From: Aptenodytes patagonicus
Lineage: Eukaryota; Chordata; Aves; Sphenisciformes; Spheniscidae
DNA: 64,000 bases
Reading direction: 5' to 3'
Assembly: GCF_965638725.1 (NCBI RefSeq)
Contig: NC_134981.1
Coordinates: forward strand, 41,568,849 to 41,632,848
The notes under the pieces were generated by a model. That model worked only from the letters and a program-made list of their open reading frames with translations. It searched no databases and was not told where the DNA came from. The translations under genes and the position numbers were made by a program. Positions within the stretch are counted from its first letter, which is position 1. Each line of letters opens with the position of its first letter. This document shows positions 33,548 through 45,800 of this stretch, one piece after another.

Positions 33548-34148
33548 TACATCAAAGAATACTGTAGGTTGGAAGGGACCTCTGGAGACAGGTGTTGACC
33601 TGCTGGATGCACCTACTTCTAGCTGTGCCTTCCCCCCTCACTGGAAGGATCAAGGAGAACACCACTTGGGCCCCATGCCTTTTGCCCTTGTCCCCAGAGC
33701 TCTGTAGACACTCTTGATACATTCAAGGTCATCCCTTACAGTATCACTGCTGCCCACATGGATGAGCAGCAAGAGGTAATAGTCCAAGGGCTGGACAAGC
33801 CTCAGCAGTTTCTCTGCAGCGTCCTGTATTTGACCCCCCATCAAGCAACAAATCTCCTGGGACAGCATGTCTGATCAGCAGATGGGTCCCTCTATCCCCT
33901 ACAGAAGGGAATCTCCAACCACTATCACCTGCTGTTTTCTCTTGGTGCTGTCATTTTGTTCAGGCTCAGCTGTCTCTGAAGCCTTCCTTAACACAGTTTG
34001 TTCCTTCTCACCTCTTACTAGGGTACTGTATGTATTCTGTAAATTCAAATCTGTGGGCAGAGAAAGAGCCTTTCTCACATTGCCAGGAGTCAGAAGCTTC
34101 CTTTTTTCCCAGTCTTGGGAGTATCCATCCAGCACTCATTTGAACATT
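33548..34148 (-). mobile_element. CR1 fragment with ORF1 remains (right arm)
   Basis: Mirror of 13,690-14,290. Confidence 0.75.
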
Positions 34149-34482
34149 GCCTATAGCTGTCCCTCTTTCTATATAGCTATAAATAGCATAAGTAGGTCAT
34201 TAGGAAGACTGCATTGTTTATAAGAAGTTGTAATTTTTTTCCAAATTGCAAATAGTCAATTGTTCTTTAAAAAGAGATTTGCTGTGATTCTGAAACAAAG
34301 TTGGCATGAGAGCTTTGATTAATCTGCATTGAAGTTTCCTCCAGATAAGCTCTCACAACTTACAGTGTCCTTCCTATCCCTCTACCGAAGATGGTCACCA
34401 TCACTAACTTCAGAATATTGCACTGGAAGGCTGAGAAGCTAATACACACTTACATTTTATTTCTCACTTCTGGTGGGAGGGC

Positions 34483-34808
34483 AGGACAGATCATAGAATC
34501 ATAGAACAGCCCAGGTTGGAAGGGACCTCGAAAGATCATGTGGTCCAACCTATCGTGGGAAAGGGAGCCTAGATGAGATTATCTAGCACCCTGTCCAATC
34601 GCATCTTGAAAACCTCCAGCGATGTGGATTCTACCATGTCCCTGGGGAGGTTGTTCCAGTGATTGATTGTTCTCACTGTAAAAAATTTCTTTCTTATATC
34701 GAGATGAAACCTCTCCCAGTATAACTTGTACCCATTGCCCCTTGTCTTGTCCATGTGGCTCCTTGTGAAGAGAGAGCCGGCGTCCTCTTTGTAGCCTGTA
34801 GATGGTTT
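34483..34808 (-). mobile_element. CR1 3' fragment (right arm)
   Basis: Mirror of 13,030-13,355. Confidence 0.88.
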
Positions 34809-35033
34809 AGAGAAAGAAAAAATTCTTAAATTGCTGAGTTTCTAGTGTACATCTGTAGGCAACATAAATACTGTGGTTTAAGAAATCACTTCTATCTCCT
34901 AGCTGTTAGTGACCCTCTCAATATATTTGGTAGAAGGAAAGGGATACTTATGTTGTGCCTCAACTAATTCATAGCTTAAATTCTACTTTCACTGATAGTC
35001 CAGGCTAAGATGCTAGGACATGCATTGAGTAAT

Positions 35034-36121
35034 TGTATTGGGTGTATGTGGCAAGGTTTTGGTAGCGGGGGGGGATGCAGGAGTGGCCTCTGTGAGAAGA
35101 GACCAGGGGCTGCCCTCATGTCGGACAGAGCCGGTTCCAGCCAGCTCCAAAATGGACCCACTGCAGGCCAAAGCTGGGCCAATCAGCGAAGCTGGTGGCG
35201 CCTCTGTGAAAACATATTTAAGAAAGGGCAAAAAAATACTGTGTAGCAGTTGTGAGAGAGAGGAGTGAGGAAAAAATGTGAGAGAAACAACCCTGAAGAC
35301 ATCAAGGTCAGAGAAGAAAGAGGAGGAGGAGGAGGTGCTCCAGGCACCGGAGCAGAGATTCCCCTGCAGCCTGTGGAGAAGACCATGGTGAAGCAGGTTG
35401 TCCCCCAGCAACCCATGGAGAGGACCACATGCCAGAGCAGGTATTCCCTGCAGCTTGTGGAGAGGACCATGCTGGAGCAGATATCCACACTGCAGCCCAT
35501 GGAGGACACTGCACTGGAGCAGGTGGATGTGCCCTGAAGGAAGTTGCAGCTGGTGGAGAGCCCACACTGGAGCAGGGTCCTGGCAGGAGCTGCAGCTCGT
35601 GGGGGACCCACGTTTGAGCAGTCTTTTCCTGAAGGACTGTACCCCATGGAACAGAACCATACTGGAGCAGTTCTTGAAGAAATGCAGCCCGTGGGAAGGA
35701 CCCCACGCTGGAGCAGAGGAAAAGTGTGAGGAGGAAGGAGCGCCAGAGAGGAACTGTTACAAACTGACCGCAACCCCCGTTACCCATCCCCCCAGCGCTG
35801 CCTCAGGACAGGGAGGAGGAGACAGAAGAGTCAGGAACAATGGAGTGAAGTTGAGCTTGGGAAGGGGGAGGGGAACATGTTTTCAGTTTTGTCTTTGTTT
35901 CTCACCATCCTACTCTATTTTTAATTGGCAATAAATTAAATTAATCTTCTCCAAGTCGAGTCTGTTTTGCCCGTGATGGTAATCGGTGAGCGATCTTCCT
36001 GTCTTTATCTCGACCCACGAGCTTTTTTTCATCTTATTTTCTTCCCCTGTCCTGCTGAGGAGGGGGAGTGAGAGCGTGGCTTGGTGGGCACCTGGCAGCT
36101 GGCCAAGGTCAACCCACCACA
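35034..36121 (+). mobile_element. Solo ERVL-type LTR (right arm)
   Basis: Mirror of 11,717-12,804. Perfect target duplication gtaat at 35,029-35,033 and 36,122-36,126. It lies 470 bp upstream of CDC37L1 exon 2 and in the same orientation as this copy of the gene. Confidence 0.92.
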
Positions 36122-36593
36122 GTAATATTAATCCATGCTGGAAGGTAGGTAGTAATAGTTACTCTGTTTTTATGATTTGACATCATAAAGCAGATGCTTT
36201 CTTCTCAGAAGTATGCCTTACAAGTATTCTGCTATTTTGGCTATTGTTAATTTTGCAGAATAAAGATAGCCAGAGGGGAGTGAGGAAAATCCTTTCATCT
36301 ACAAAAGAATTTTATGATATGCAGTCTGGAGATTGTATTACTGGTGGCAATACTTGATCCATGATTCTGTAAATATCTTTCAATTAAGTTTAGAAAGCCT
36401 GAAGTAGAAGTTTCCTTTAAAAATCATCTAGCTGCTCAGTATCATGTTTAGTCACTGTTGTGAATATAATATTGCTTTTAAGATGCCTTCCATCTCAGTG
36501 TTCTATTTGGGAGTCAAAGCCTTCTGTTTCTATATGCTTCATAAATTCTATTAGTTTTCCTTCCATAAACAGCATGTTTTGTTTTCCACACAG

Positions 36594-36875
36594 ACCTATG
36601 GTCAAGGGATTGAATTAATCTGTCAAAAACAAAAAGAGTTTGTGAAGAGCTCTGTAGAATCCAAATGGAATCTAGCAGAAGCCCAGCAGAAACTTGGTAG
36701 TTTAGCACTGCATAATTCAGAATCCACGGATCAGGAATATGCCAAAGCACAGACTGAAGCTTCAGAACTGAGGCAGAGAGAGGAAGAGTGGAGAAGAAAA
36801 GAAGAAGCACTAATACAGAGGGAAAGACAGAATCTATGGAATACAGATCCCTTTAGTAAGGAGGTATTTAATAAG
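36594..36875 (+). CDS. CDC37L1: CDC37L1 right copy, exon 2
   Basis: This mirrors 10,963-11,244 with the same translation. The acceptor is CACAG and the donor GTATGA, phase 0 at both ends. An ATG lies in frame just upstream of the acceptor but belongs to the intron. Confidence 0.92.
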
Positions 36876-39800
36876 GTATGACATGTATAAATGTGTATGA
36901 AAACAATTATAAGCCTTTTTTATTACATTTATTTCTCATCTTGAGTGTTTTCTATATCTGGTATAGTGCTTATTGTAATGTGATGAATGTTTTTCTTTCT
37001 TATTTTGCCCTGTTAAAGGGGACATGTTGCATTGATATCACGAATGTGTATGACACTTCTTTAATTGGGAAGCGGGACTTATATTTGTCCCTTATAGCAA
37101 CTGTTGCCAAAAACAAGGATGAGCAATAGTTCTTCACATGAAGTTTGCTTCTTTGTTATGCCAAATTTTCACATTTGAAACATGCACAGTTTGCCTCTAA
37201 TAACGTGAATTTCTTAATACAGATTATTTTAGCACAAACTGTCTTCATAGTAAATGCCAGTTTTGTTTTCAGCACTTAACTTGAATATGAACCGTTAATG
37301 CATCGTTTTTCATAATTCCACTGAGTTAGCTTCATCGGGGCTAGATGGTGTAGATGTTTCTCATTGTTTATAGATCAGTAAGTTCCTACTAGTGCGTAGA
37401 ACTTTGAGATAGATTATTGCTCAGAAGGAGAATATGATAAGGCATTTTTCACCCTATTATTAATTAGACGAGCTGTGTTTTGGTAAATAACCTTCTTGGG
37501 TACATTAAGTGTATACATATGTGTTTGCTGGGCTATGCTTAAAACTAGGAACATTGCCCTTTAAATAGTAATGAATTAAAATAATCCTATAGTTCAAAAA
37601 AGGTATATGTGGAGATTCTATGATAGTTTTTTCTCCTCTTTAGAGTTTTATTAGTCAATATAAAAGAAAAGAAGTAGAAGATGAAGATATATCTAAATCA
37701 TTTATACAGAAGCACGAACAAAAGATTAGATACTTTGGTAAGTATGTTGCTTCCAACATTTTGCAGTTTAACCTCCTGTAGAATTTGTGTAGGTCTATTT
37801 CTTTTTTTCATTATTATTATTATTATTATTGTACAAAATGGATGCTAACAAATGAAACATCTGGCAAGGAGAGTATCTAGATTCTTGTTTCTCAGGACAG
37901 GAGATGTGGCATCGTAACAAATAACCATTTCAAAGTAAAGAAAACTGTAAATCGCAGAAGCCTGTTGGTTCCTATGATCAATGAGAACTTCTTGAGTCAA
38001 CATAGAACTGAAAAAAATTAAAATTCTAGCAACTTTTTCTGCTGTTCCATGGGAAATGATAGGGGCATTAATGGAGATGCAATTCCTGCATGTAAAAGTG
38101 CCTGGGACTGTCTGTACCTGCCTCCTATAAATAGCTGGGGTTTTGCTGTCTGTTAATCCATGAGGGGGATGAATGATAAAAGGTAAATATCTGCAAAACA
38201 GCTGTTAAGACTATGTAGAGATGGAACCGATCTTTTATTTTTAAAGATATATTTATATGAGTGATAGAAGGGTAAAACTTTGTATCTAGTACTGGCAAGC
38301 AGTAAAATATCACCAATATGTATATTAGGGCAATTAACTCATATGAAGGACAATGGGGGGGGGGGAAAGGTGATCTCACTGCTTGAATTTTGAGTTCTGA
38401 CTTTCAACCTGCAGCTCTTTCATGCTACTTACTACAATTCAGTCTTCTAGTTAACTTTCAACCACTGAGCTGGCTCTCCTGTTTTGACCTTAATGCTTGA
38501 ACCTGGTTATAAAAATAGCTTTCTATTTCCTAAACCCTAGCAAACCATGTCAGAAGCATATTCATTTCAGATTATGATTATGCTTTCATTTCTATTTGTC
38601 TTTCTTGCAAGCACTTAAAGAACTTTTCTGTCAAAATCACTGAATGTAAATCTCCGTCCATCAACTTGGTTATACTATCAAATTCTTAACAAATAGGTAT
38701 AGATACTACTTTGTTACAGTGTGTGAAAACCATTTACAGTTAACCTGTTTTTAATACTGCCAGAGATACAATAAAAATAAGATCTTAACAGTAGCAGCTA
38801 ACTATATTTCAGTATCTTTACGGTCCGAGCATACCTTATTGGTAATGCTCTTTCAGCATTGGGAGGTGTTTTAAAAACAACAAAAAAACTGAGTTCAGTT
38901 TTATTTGCATGCTGTTCTTCTGAGGTAACAATGAAGTGTGAAGGAGATTGTAGTAGTATGTAAATTTGAATAACATCTTCACTGCATTAAATCACTTCTC
39001 CATATTGAATGTGTTAATTCATGTTGTTGGGTTTTTTTTAATCAGGTATGCTGGGCAGATGGGATGACAGTCAAAGATTTTTGTCTGACCACCCATATCT
39101 TGTATGTGAAGAAACAGCTAAATATCTCATCTTATGGTGTTTTCATCTAGAAGCTGAACAGGTACTAGGAAGACCTTTAAACTGCTTAAAAGTATGCAGT
39201 TTCCCACTTACACTACAGAAAAGCTGTCCAAATTGATGAGCCATTTAATTATTCTTCTCCCTGTCTTCCCATGTCCATGTTATCTTATTGAAGGAAGCCT
39301 CCAAAACACATTACTACATGAGATCTAGTCTCAGCTAATTAACAGTCCCTTTGCTTCTGTCAGCATCAGTTCTTTTCTCTTTAGGAATCAAATGCAAAGA
39401 TGTTGCTGAATTTTAGATAGAGTTATACTTTTAAAGATATTTTCTGTAATCATGTAATTTCTCTTTTCAGAAAAGAGCTCTGATGGAACAAATAGCACAC
39501 CAAGCAGTTGTGATGCAGTTTATTATAGAAATGGCCAGAAGTTGTAACGTGGATCCAAGAGGCTGTTTTCGTCTATTTTTCCAAAAAGCCAAAGTAAGTC
39601 AGAACTTGTATAACACTGAGAGAAACTCTTGATACCCTTGCAAGGGATCAGTGTTCTGAAGGAGCTTTCTTCCTGACAGTTGGAGGTTAAATATGTGTCG
39701 TGGTTTAACCTCAGTCGGCAACTAAGCACTGGCCGACTAACCCCGAGCACTAAGACTTCCGCACTGGCCATATGGGACTGTTAAAGGGTGAACGAGTCTT

Positions 39801-42800
39801 GCTGATCGCTCCTTGGCTCTCCAGTTGACGAATCAGCTCATGGATGGGAATCAAGGAGTCTCGGTTGGTGCGATATTGCCGCCGGTGCACCGTGGTGGTA
39901 GCGATTGGCACCTGTTGGTCTTCGACCTTCAGCAACCCCACAACAGAGGGGTCCTCCGAGAGACCAGGCAAGGTGGACAGCTGTTTAATTTCCTCCGTCT
40001 CCAAGGCAGCTATACCAAAAGCCCACCGGTACCCTTTTGGGTCCTTGAATCATAGAATCATAGAATCATAGAATCATTGAGGTTGGAAAAGACCTCTAAG
40101 ATCATCGAGTCCAACCGTCAACCCAACACCACCATGCCCACTAAACCATGTCCCTAAGCGCCTCATCTACACGTCTTTTAAAAACCTCCAGGGATGGGGA
40201 CTCCACCACTGCCCTGGGCAGCCTGTTCCAATGTTTCACCACTCTTTCAGTAAAGAAATTTTTCCTTACATCCAATCTAAACCTCCCCTGCCGCAACTTG
40301 AGGCCATTTCCTCTCGTCCTATTGCTAGTTACTTGGGAGAAGAGACCAACACCCACCTCGCTACAACCTCCTTTCAGGTAGTTGTAGAGAGCGATGAGGT
40401 CTCCCCTCAGCCTCCTTTTCTCCAGGCTGAACAGTCCCAGTTCCCTCAGCCGTTCCTCATAAGACTTGTTCTCCAGACCCCTCACCAGCCTCGTTGCCCT
40501 TCTCTGGACACGCTCCAGCACCTCAACATCCTTCTTGTAGTGAGGGGCCCAAAACTGAACACAGTATTCGAGGTGCGGCCTCACCAGTGCCGAGTACAGG
40601 GGCACGATCACTTCCCTACTCCTACTGGCCACACTATTTCTGATACAGGCCAGGATGCCATTGGCCTTCTTGGCCGCCTGGGCACACTGCCGGCTCATGT
40701 TCAGCCGGCTGTCAACCAGCACCCCCAGGTCCTTTTCCACTGTGCAGCTTTCCAGCCACTCTTCCCCAAGCCTGTAGCGCTGCATGGGGTTGTTGTGGCC
40801 GAAGTGCAGGACCCGGCACTTGTCCTTGTTGAACCTCATACAGTTGGTCTGGGCCCATCGATCCAGCCTGTCCAGGTCCCTCTGCAGAGCCTTCCTACCC
40901 TCGAGCAGATCAACACTCCCACCCAACTTGGTGTCGCCTGCAAACTTCCTGAGGGTGCACTCAATCCCCTCATCCAGATCATCGATAAAGATATTAAACA
41001 AGACCGGCCCCAGTACTGAGCCCTGGGGAACACCGCTCGTGACCGGCCGCCAACTGGATGTAACTCCATTCACCACAACTCTCTGGGCCCGGCCATCCAG
41101 CCAGTTTTTGACCCAGCGCAGAGTCCACCTGTCTAAGCCGTGAGCTGCCAGCTTCTCTAGGAGAATGCTGTGGGAGACAGTGTCAAAGGCCTTGCTGAAG
41201 TCCAGGTAGACCACATCCACAGCCTTTCCCTCATCCACTAGGCGGGTCACCTGGTCATAGAAGGAGATCAGGTTGGTCAAGCAGGACCTGCCTCTCATGA
41301 ACCCGTGCTGGCTAGGCCGGATCCCCTGGTTGTCCCGCTCATGCCTTGTGAGCGCCCTCAAGATGAGCCGCTCCATAATCTTCCCCGGCACCGAGGTCAG
41401 GCTGACAGGCCTGTAGTTCCCCGGATCCTCCTTCCGGCCCTTCTTGTGGATGGGCGTCACATTGGCAAGCCTCCAGTCTTCCGGGACCTCCCCCGTCAAC
41501 CAGGACTGCTGATAAATGATGGAGAGCGGCTTGGCGAGCACCTCCGCCAGCTCCCTCAGCACTCTCGGGTGGATCCCATCCGGCCCCATAGACTTGTGAG
41601 CGTCCAGGTGGCATAGCAGGTCGTTGACTGCTTCCTCCTGGATTACGGGGGGTTCATCCTGCTCGCCGTCCCCGTCTTCCAGCTCGGGGGGCCGAGTACC
41701 CTGAGGATAACTGGTCTGCCTGTTAAAGACTGAGGCAAAGAAGGCATTGAGTACCTCAGCCTTTTCCTCATCCTCAGTGACAATGTTCCCCCTTGCATCC
41801 AATAAAGGATGGAGATTCTCCTTGGCTCTCTTCTTGTCATTAATATATTTGTAAAAGCTTTTTTTGTTGTCTTTAACGACAGCGGCCAGATTGCGTTCTA
41901 GCTGGGCTTTTGCCTTTCTCATTTCTTCTCTGCACGACCTAGCGAGATCCCTGTACTCTTCTTGAGTCGCCTGCCCCTTCTTCCACAAGCGGTAAACTCT
42001 CCTTTTTTTCCTGAGTCCCAGCAAGAGCTCCCCGTTCAGCCAGGCCGGTCGTCTTCCCCGCCCATTCTTCTTGCGGCGTACAGGGACAGCCTGCTCCTGC
42101 GCCTTTAAGACTTCCTTCTTGAAGATCGTCCAGCCTTCCTGGACCCCTTTGCCCTTCAGGACCGTCTCCCACGGGACTCTCTCAACCAGCGTCCTGAACA
42201 GGCCAAAGTCCACCCTCCGGAAGTCCATGGTTGTGGTTTTGCTGCCCCCCCTCCTTACTTCACCAAGAAGCGAGAATTCTATCATTTCATGGTCGCTAAG
42301 CCCAAGACGGCCTCCGACCACCACATCTCCCACCAGTCCTTCTCTGTTTGTAAACAGCAGGTCGAGCGAGGCACCTCCCCTGGTAGGCTCACTTACCAGC
42401 TGTGTCAGGAAGTTGTCTTCCACACACTCCAGGAACCGCCTAGACTGCTTCCTCTCTGCCGTGTTGTATTTCCAGCAGACGTCCGGGAAGTTGAAGTCCC
42501 CCACGAGAACAAGGGCTAGCGATTGAGAAACTTCTGCCAGCCGCTTATAGAACGCTTCATCCGCCCCTTCATCCTGGTTGGGTGGTCTATAACAGACTCC
42601 CAGCAGGATATCTGCCTCGTTGGCCTTCCCCCTCATCCTTACCCATAGACACTCAACCGTACCATCATCACAATCGTTGAGCTCTATACAATCAAAACAC
42701 TCCCTAACATACAGGGCCACCCCACCGCCTCTCCTTCCTTGCCTGTCCCTTCTGAAGAGTCTGTAGCCATCCATTGCAGCACTCCAGTCGTGAGAGTCAC

Positions 42801-45800
42801 CCCACCATGTTTCTGTGAGGGCGACTAAGTCATATCTCTCCCGCTGCACAATGGCTTCCAGCTCCTCCTGCTTGCCGCCCATGCTGCGTGCATTGGTGTA
42901 GATGCACTTGAGCTGGGCTATCGATTTCGCCCCCGGCATCGGCACGCCACCCCTCGGCTCACCTCTAGCGAGCCTGGTTTTATCCCCTTCCCCCTTCGAA
43001 CCTAGTTTAAAGCCCTCTCAATGAGCCCTGCCAATTCATGAGCCATGATCCTTTTTCCCTTGTGAGACAGCTGGACTCCGTCTGTCACCAGCAGGCCCGG
43101 TGCCATGTAAACCTCCCCATGATCAAAAAAGCCAAAATTCCTCCGATGGCACCAGCCCCTGAGCCACGCGTTGATCAGGTGTGTTTTCCTGCTCCTTTCA
43201 GTATCCTTCCCTGCCACTGTAGGGATAGAGGAAAACACTACCTGTGCTCCCGATCCTTGAACCAGTCGCCCCAGTGCCCTGAAGTCCCTTTTGATCGCTG
43301 CAGGACTTCTCTCCGCAACCTCATCACTGCCAGCCTGTATAACCAGCAGTGGGTAGTAATCAGAAGGCCAAATACCCTCTCCTGAGGTAGTCAATGCCAA
43401 GGATGCACGGAGCCTCTGGGCCCGTCACAATGGGGTGCTTCTGCCACCCATTCCCAGCTAGACTTACTTCGGCTTCCAATACAGTTAGCTGTTGGGATCC
43501 CCCCGTCACCCCAGAAATACAGATGGGTTCTGCCCCTTTGTAGCTTGATGGCATTAGGGTACACTGTGCACCGGTGTCTACTAGAGCCTTACACTTCTGT
43601 GGGTCTGATGTGCCAGGCCACCGAATCCACACGGTCCAGTAAACCCGGTTGTCCCTTTCCTCCCCCTGGCTGGAGGCAGGGCCCCTCTAATCCTCATCAC
43701 AGTACTCATTTCTCACTTCTTGTACATACGAGTCAGAAGTTTCTTCATTAAGGTCAGGAGTAAGATCAGCCCTTCTACCCTGTCTGGGGAACTGCCCGCT
43801 GGAAACTGGAGCAGCAATTTTCCTGGAAGAACCTCTTTCTGTGATTGTTTTCCCTTGCAATTCGCGTACCCGTGCCCCTAGGGCTGCAGTAGTTTTTCCA
43901 TCCCACTTCCTCATGTCCTCTCCGTGGTCACGCAGGTAAAACCATAGGGTGCCCCGTGGTGTGTACCCTTTATATCCCCTCTCTTGTGCAAAAGAACGCT
44001 GACTCCTAATAGCCGAGATACTGGTCCGTACAGGTGAGGAGTAGGACCTATCCTCTCTGAGTTGCTGGATCTCCCGGGACAGTTTCTCCACAGCCGAGAC
44101 GAGGGAGGAAGAGAGACTTTCCTCATATTGCCGGAGTTGACTAGCCAATTCATCCACCGTTTGTTCCTCTCCATCTTTCCAGGTCATCACTGCCAATGAA
44201 TTGGCGTATGACGATGGTGAGCTCCTTATAAACTTCCGCCATGTGGGTCGCGTGCACTTGACTTCATCTGGATCTTTGGATAGTTGTTCATTGTTCAGGT
44301 CATCATAAATCACCTCCAGCGCAGCTAATTCTCTCAGAAACTGGATACCCTTCTCCATGGTGGTCCACTTGCCTGGGCGACATATGACATCTTCCTTGAA
44401 GGGATACCTTTCCTTCACGCTTGACAAGAGTCGCCTCCAAAGGCTGAGGACTCGTGTCCCTTTTCCAATCGCTTTGTCAATGCCCCCTTCCCTAGAAAGG
44501 GATCCCAGCTGCTTGGCTTCCCTACCCTCTAATTCCAGGCTACTGACTCCATTATCCCAGCATTGGAGCAGCCAGGTGACAATATGCTCACCTGGACGAC
44601 GGCTGAAATCTTTTCGTATATCTCGCAGCTCACTCAGGGATAGAGATCGGGTGGTCACTGCCTCGTTTATGAGTTCTTCCTCTTCTTCCTCCCCGATCAG
44701 CGGCCGGCCCTCCTCCTGCTGTTCTCGTGATGGCCCTTCTCCAGGGTAGTCTGCCTCATCCACTTCTTCCTCCAGCCCCCTTTTAGAAGCAGCTTCTTCC
44801 TCCCTTACTAAACGAGCTGACTTCCGCTTCCAAGATTTCTTCTTGTGTACAGGGGCAACTGATACCGGCACAGGCTGGTTGGTTCAGCCACAGGGCCTGT
44901 CGCCAGGGTCTGAGTGGCCACAGGGCCTGTTGCCGGAGTCTGAGTAGCCGCAGGGCCTGTCACCAGGGTCTGAGTGGCCACAGGGTGTGTTGCCCGGGTC
45001 TGAGTGGCTGCAGTGCGTGTCGTTTTACTGTCGGAGCCAGAGACCTTCTCTTCCCTTTGAGGGTACTGAATGGTGTTGAACAGGGCTCGGTAGGCATGGG
45101 CCAGGCCCCAGCACGTTGCAGTGATCTGCGTCTCTCTGGAGTTGCCAGGGTGACAGCATACTTTGTCCAAATATTCTACTAACTTTTCAGGATTCTGCAC
45201 TTGCTCAGGGGTGAAGTTCCAAAACACTGGGGGTGCCCATTGGCCTAGGTACTTGCCCATCTTGTCCCACACACCCTGCCACTCATAACTATGCAGCCTT
45301 GGGGCAGATCTCTTGATGATATTCTTAAATTGCTTACCAACTTTAGACAAAACCGAAACAATATTCCCAAGAAGTACCAATAGAAGTATCTTAACTACCC
45401 AAGGCTGTTCAAAATACTGAAAAGTTACTGTAATGAAGGAGGAAACATCATAGAAGAAGGTAGTGATGCTGCCATTCTGTATTTCCTCCATAAAAAACCT
45501 CTCAGAGTAAGAACTGTAATTGCTAGTTGTCTCCACGAAATGGTATCCGTGGTACAGTAACAGCTTCATTGCGAAACCTACATACCACGCTAAGGTCAAG
45601 GTCAATGTTCTAAAAACAAACCTCACAAGCGAGACATTACTATTCACTGCAGACCACAGCAAACTGCAAAAACCAACACCAATCTTTAACATGTACAGCA
45701 AAAAAGGAGCACGATGCAGATTAGACCAATCAATATCGAGAACAGAGAAACCAACATTGTGACCCACAACTATTAACAGATATAAGTTCCTTAATACACT

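Larger units (their letters stand above)
40050..43369 (-). mobile_element. Young CR1 LINE, present only in the right arm
   Basis: The left arm has an uninterrupted site, so both ends are exact: 3,320 bp with at most a 2 bp (AA) duplication. It ends in ATGATTCT repeats, is 5'-truncated within ORF1, and retains a complete ORF2. The target is the ERV protease region. Confidence 0.96.

Noticed and set aside
40231..41019. 262-residue open frame opposite CR1 ORF2 (similar ones at 26,273-27,100 and 59,801-60,628)
   Set aside because: Antisense shadow of the RT coding sequence. The recognisable motifs are on the other strand.
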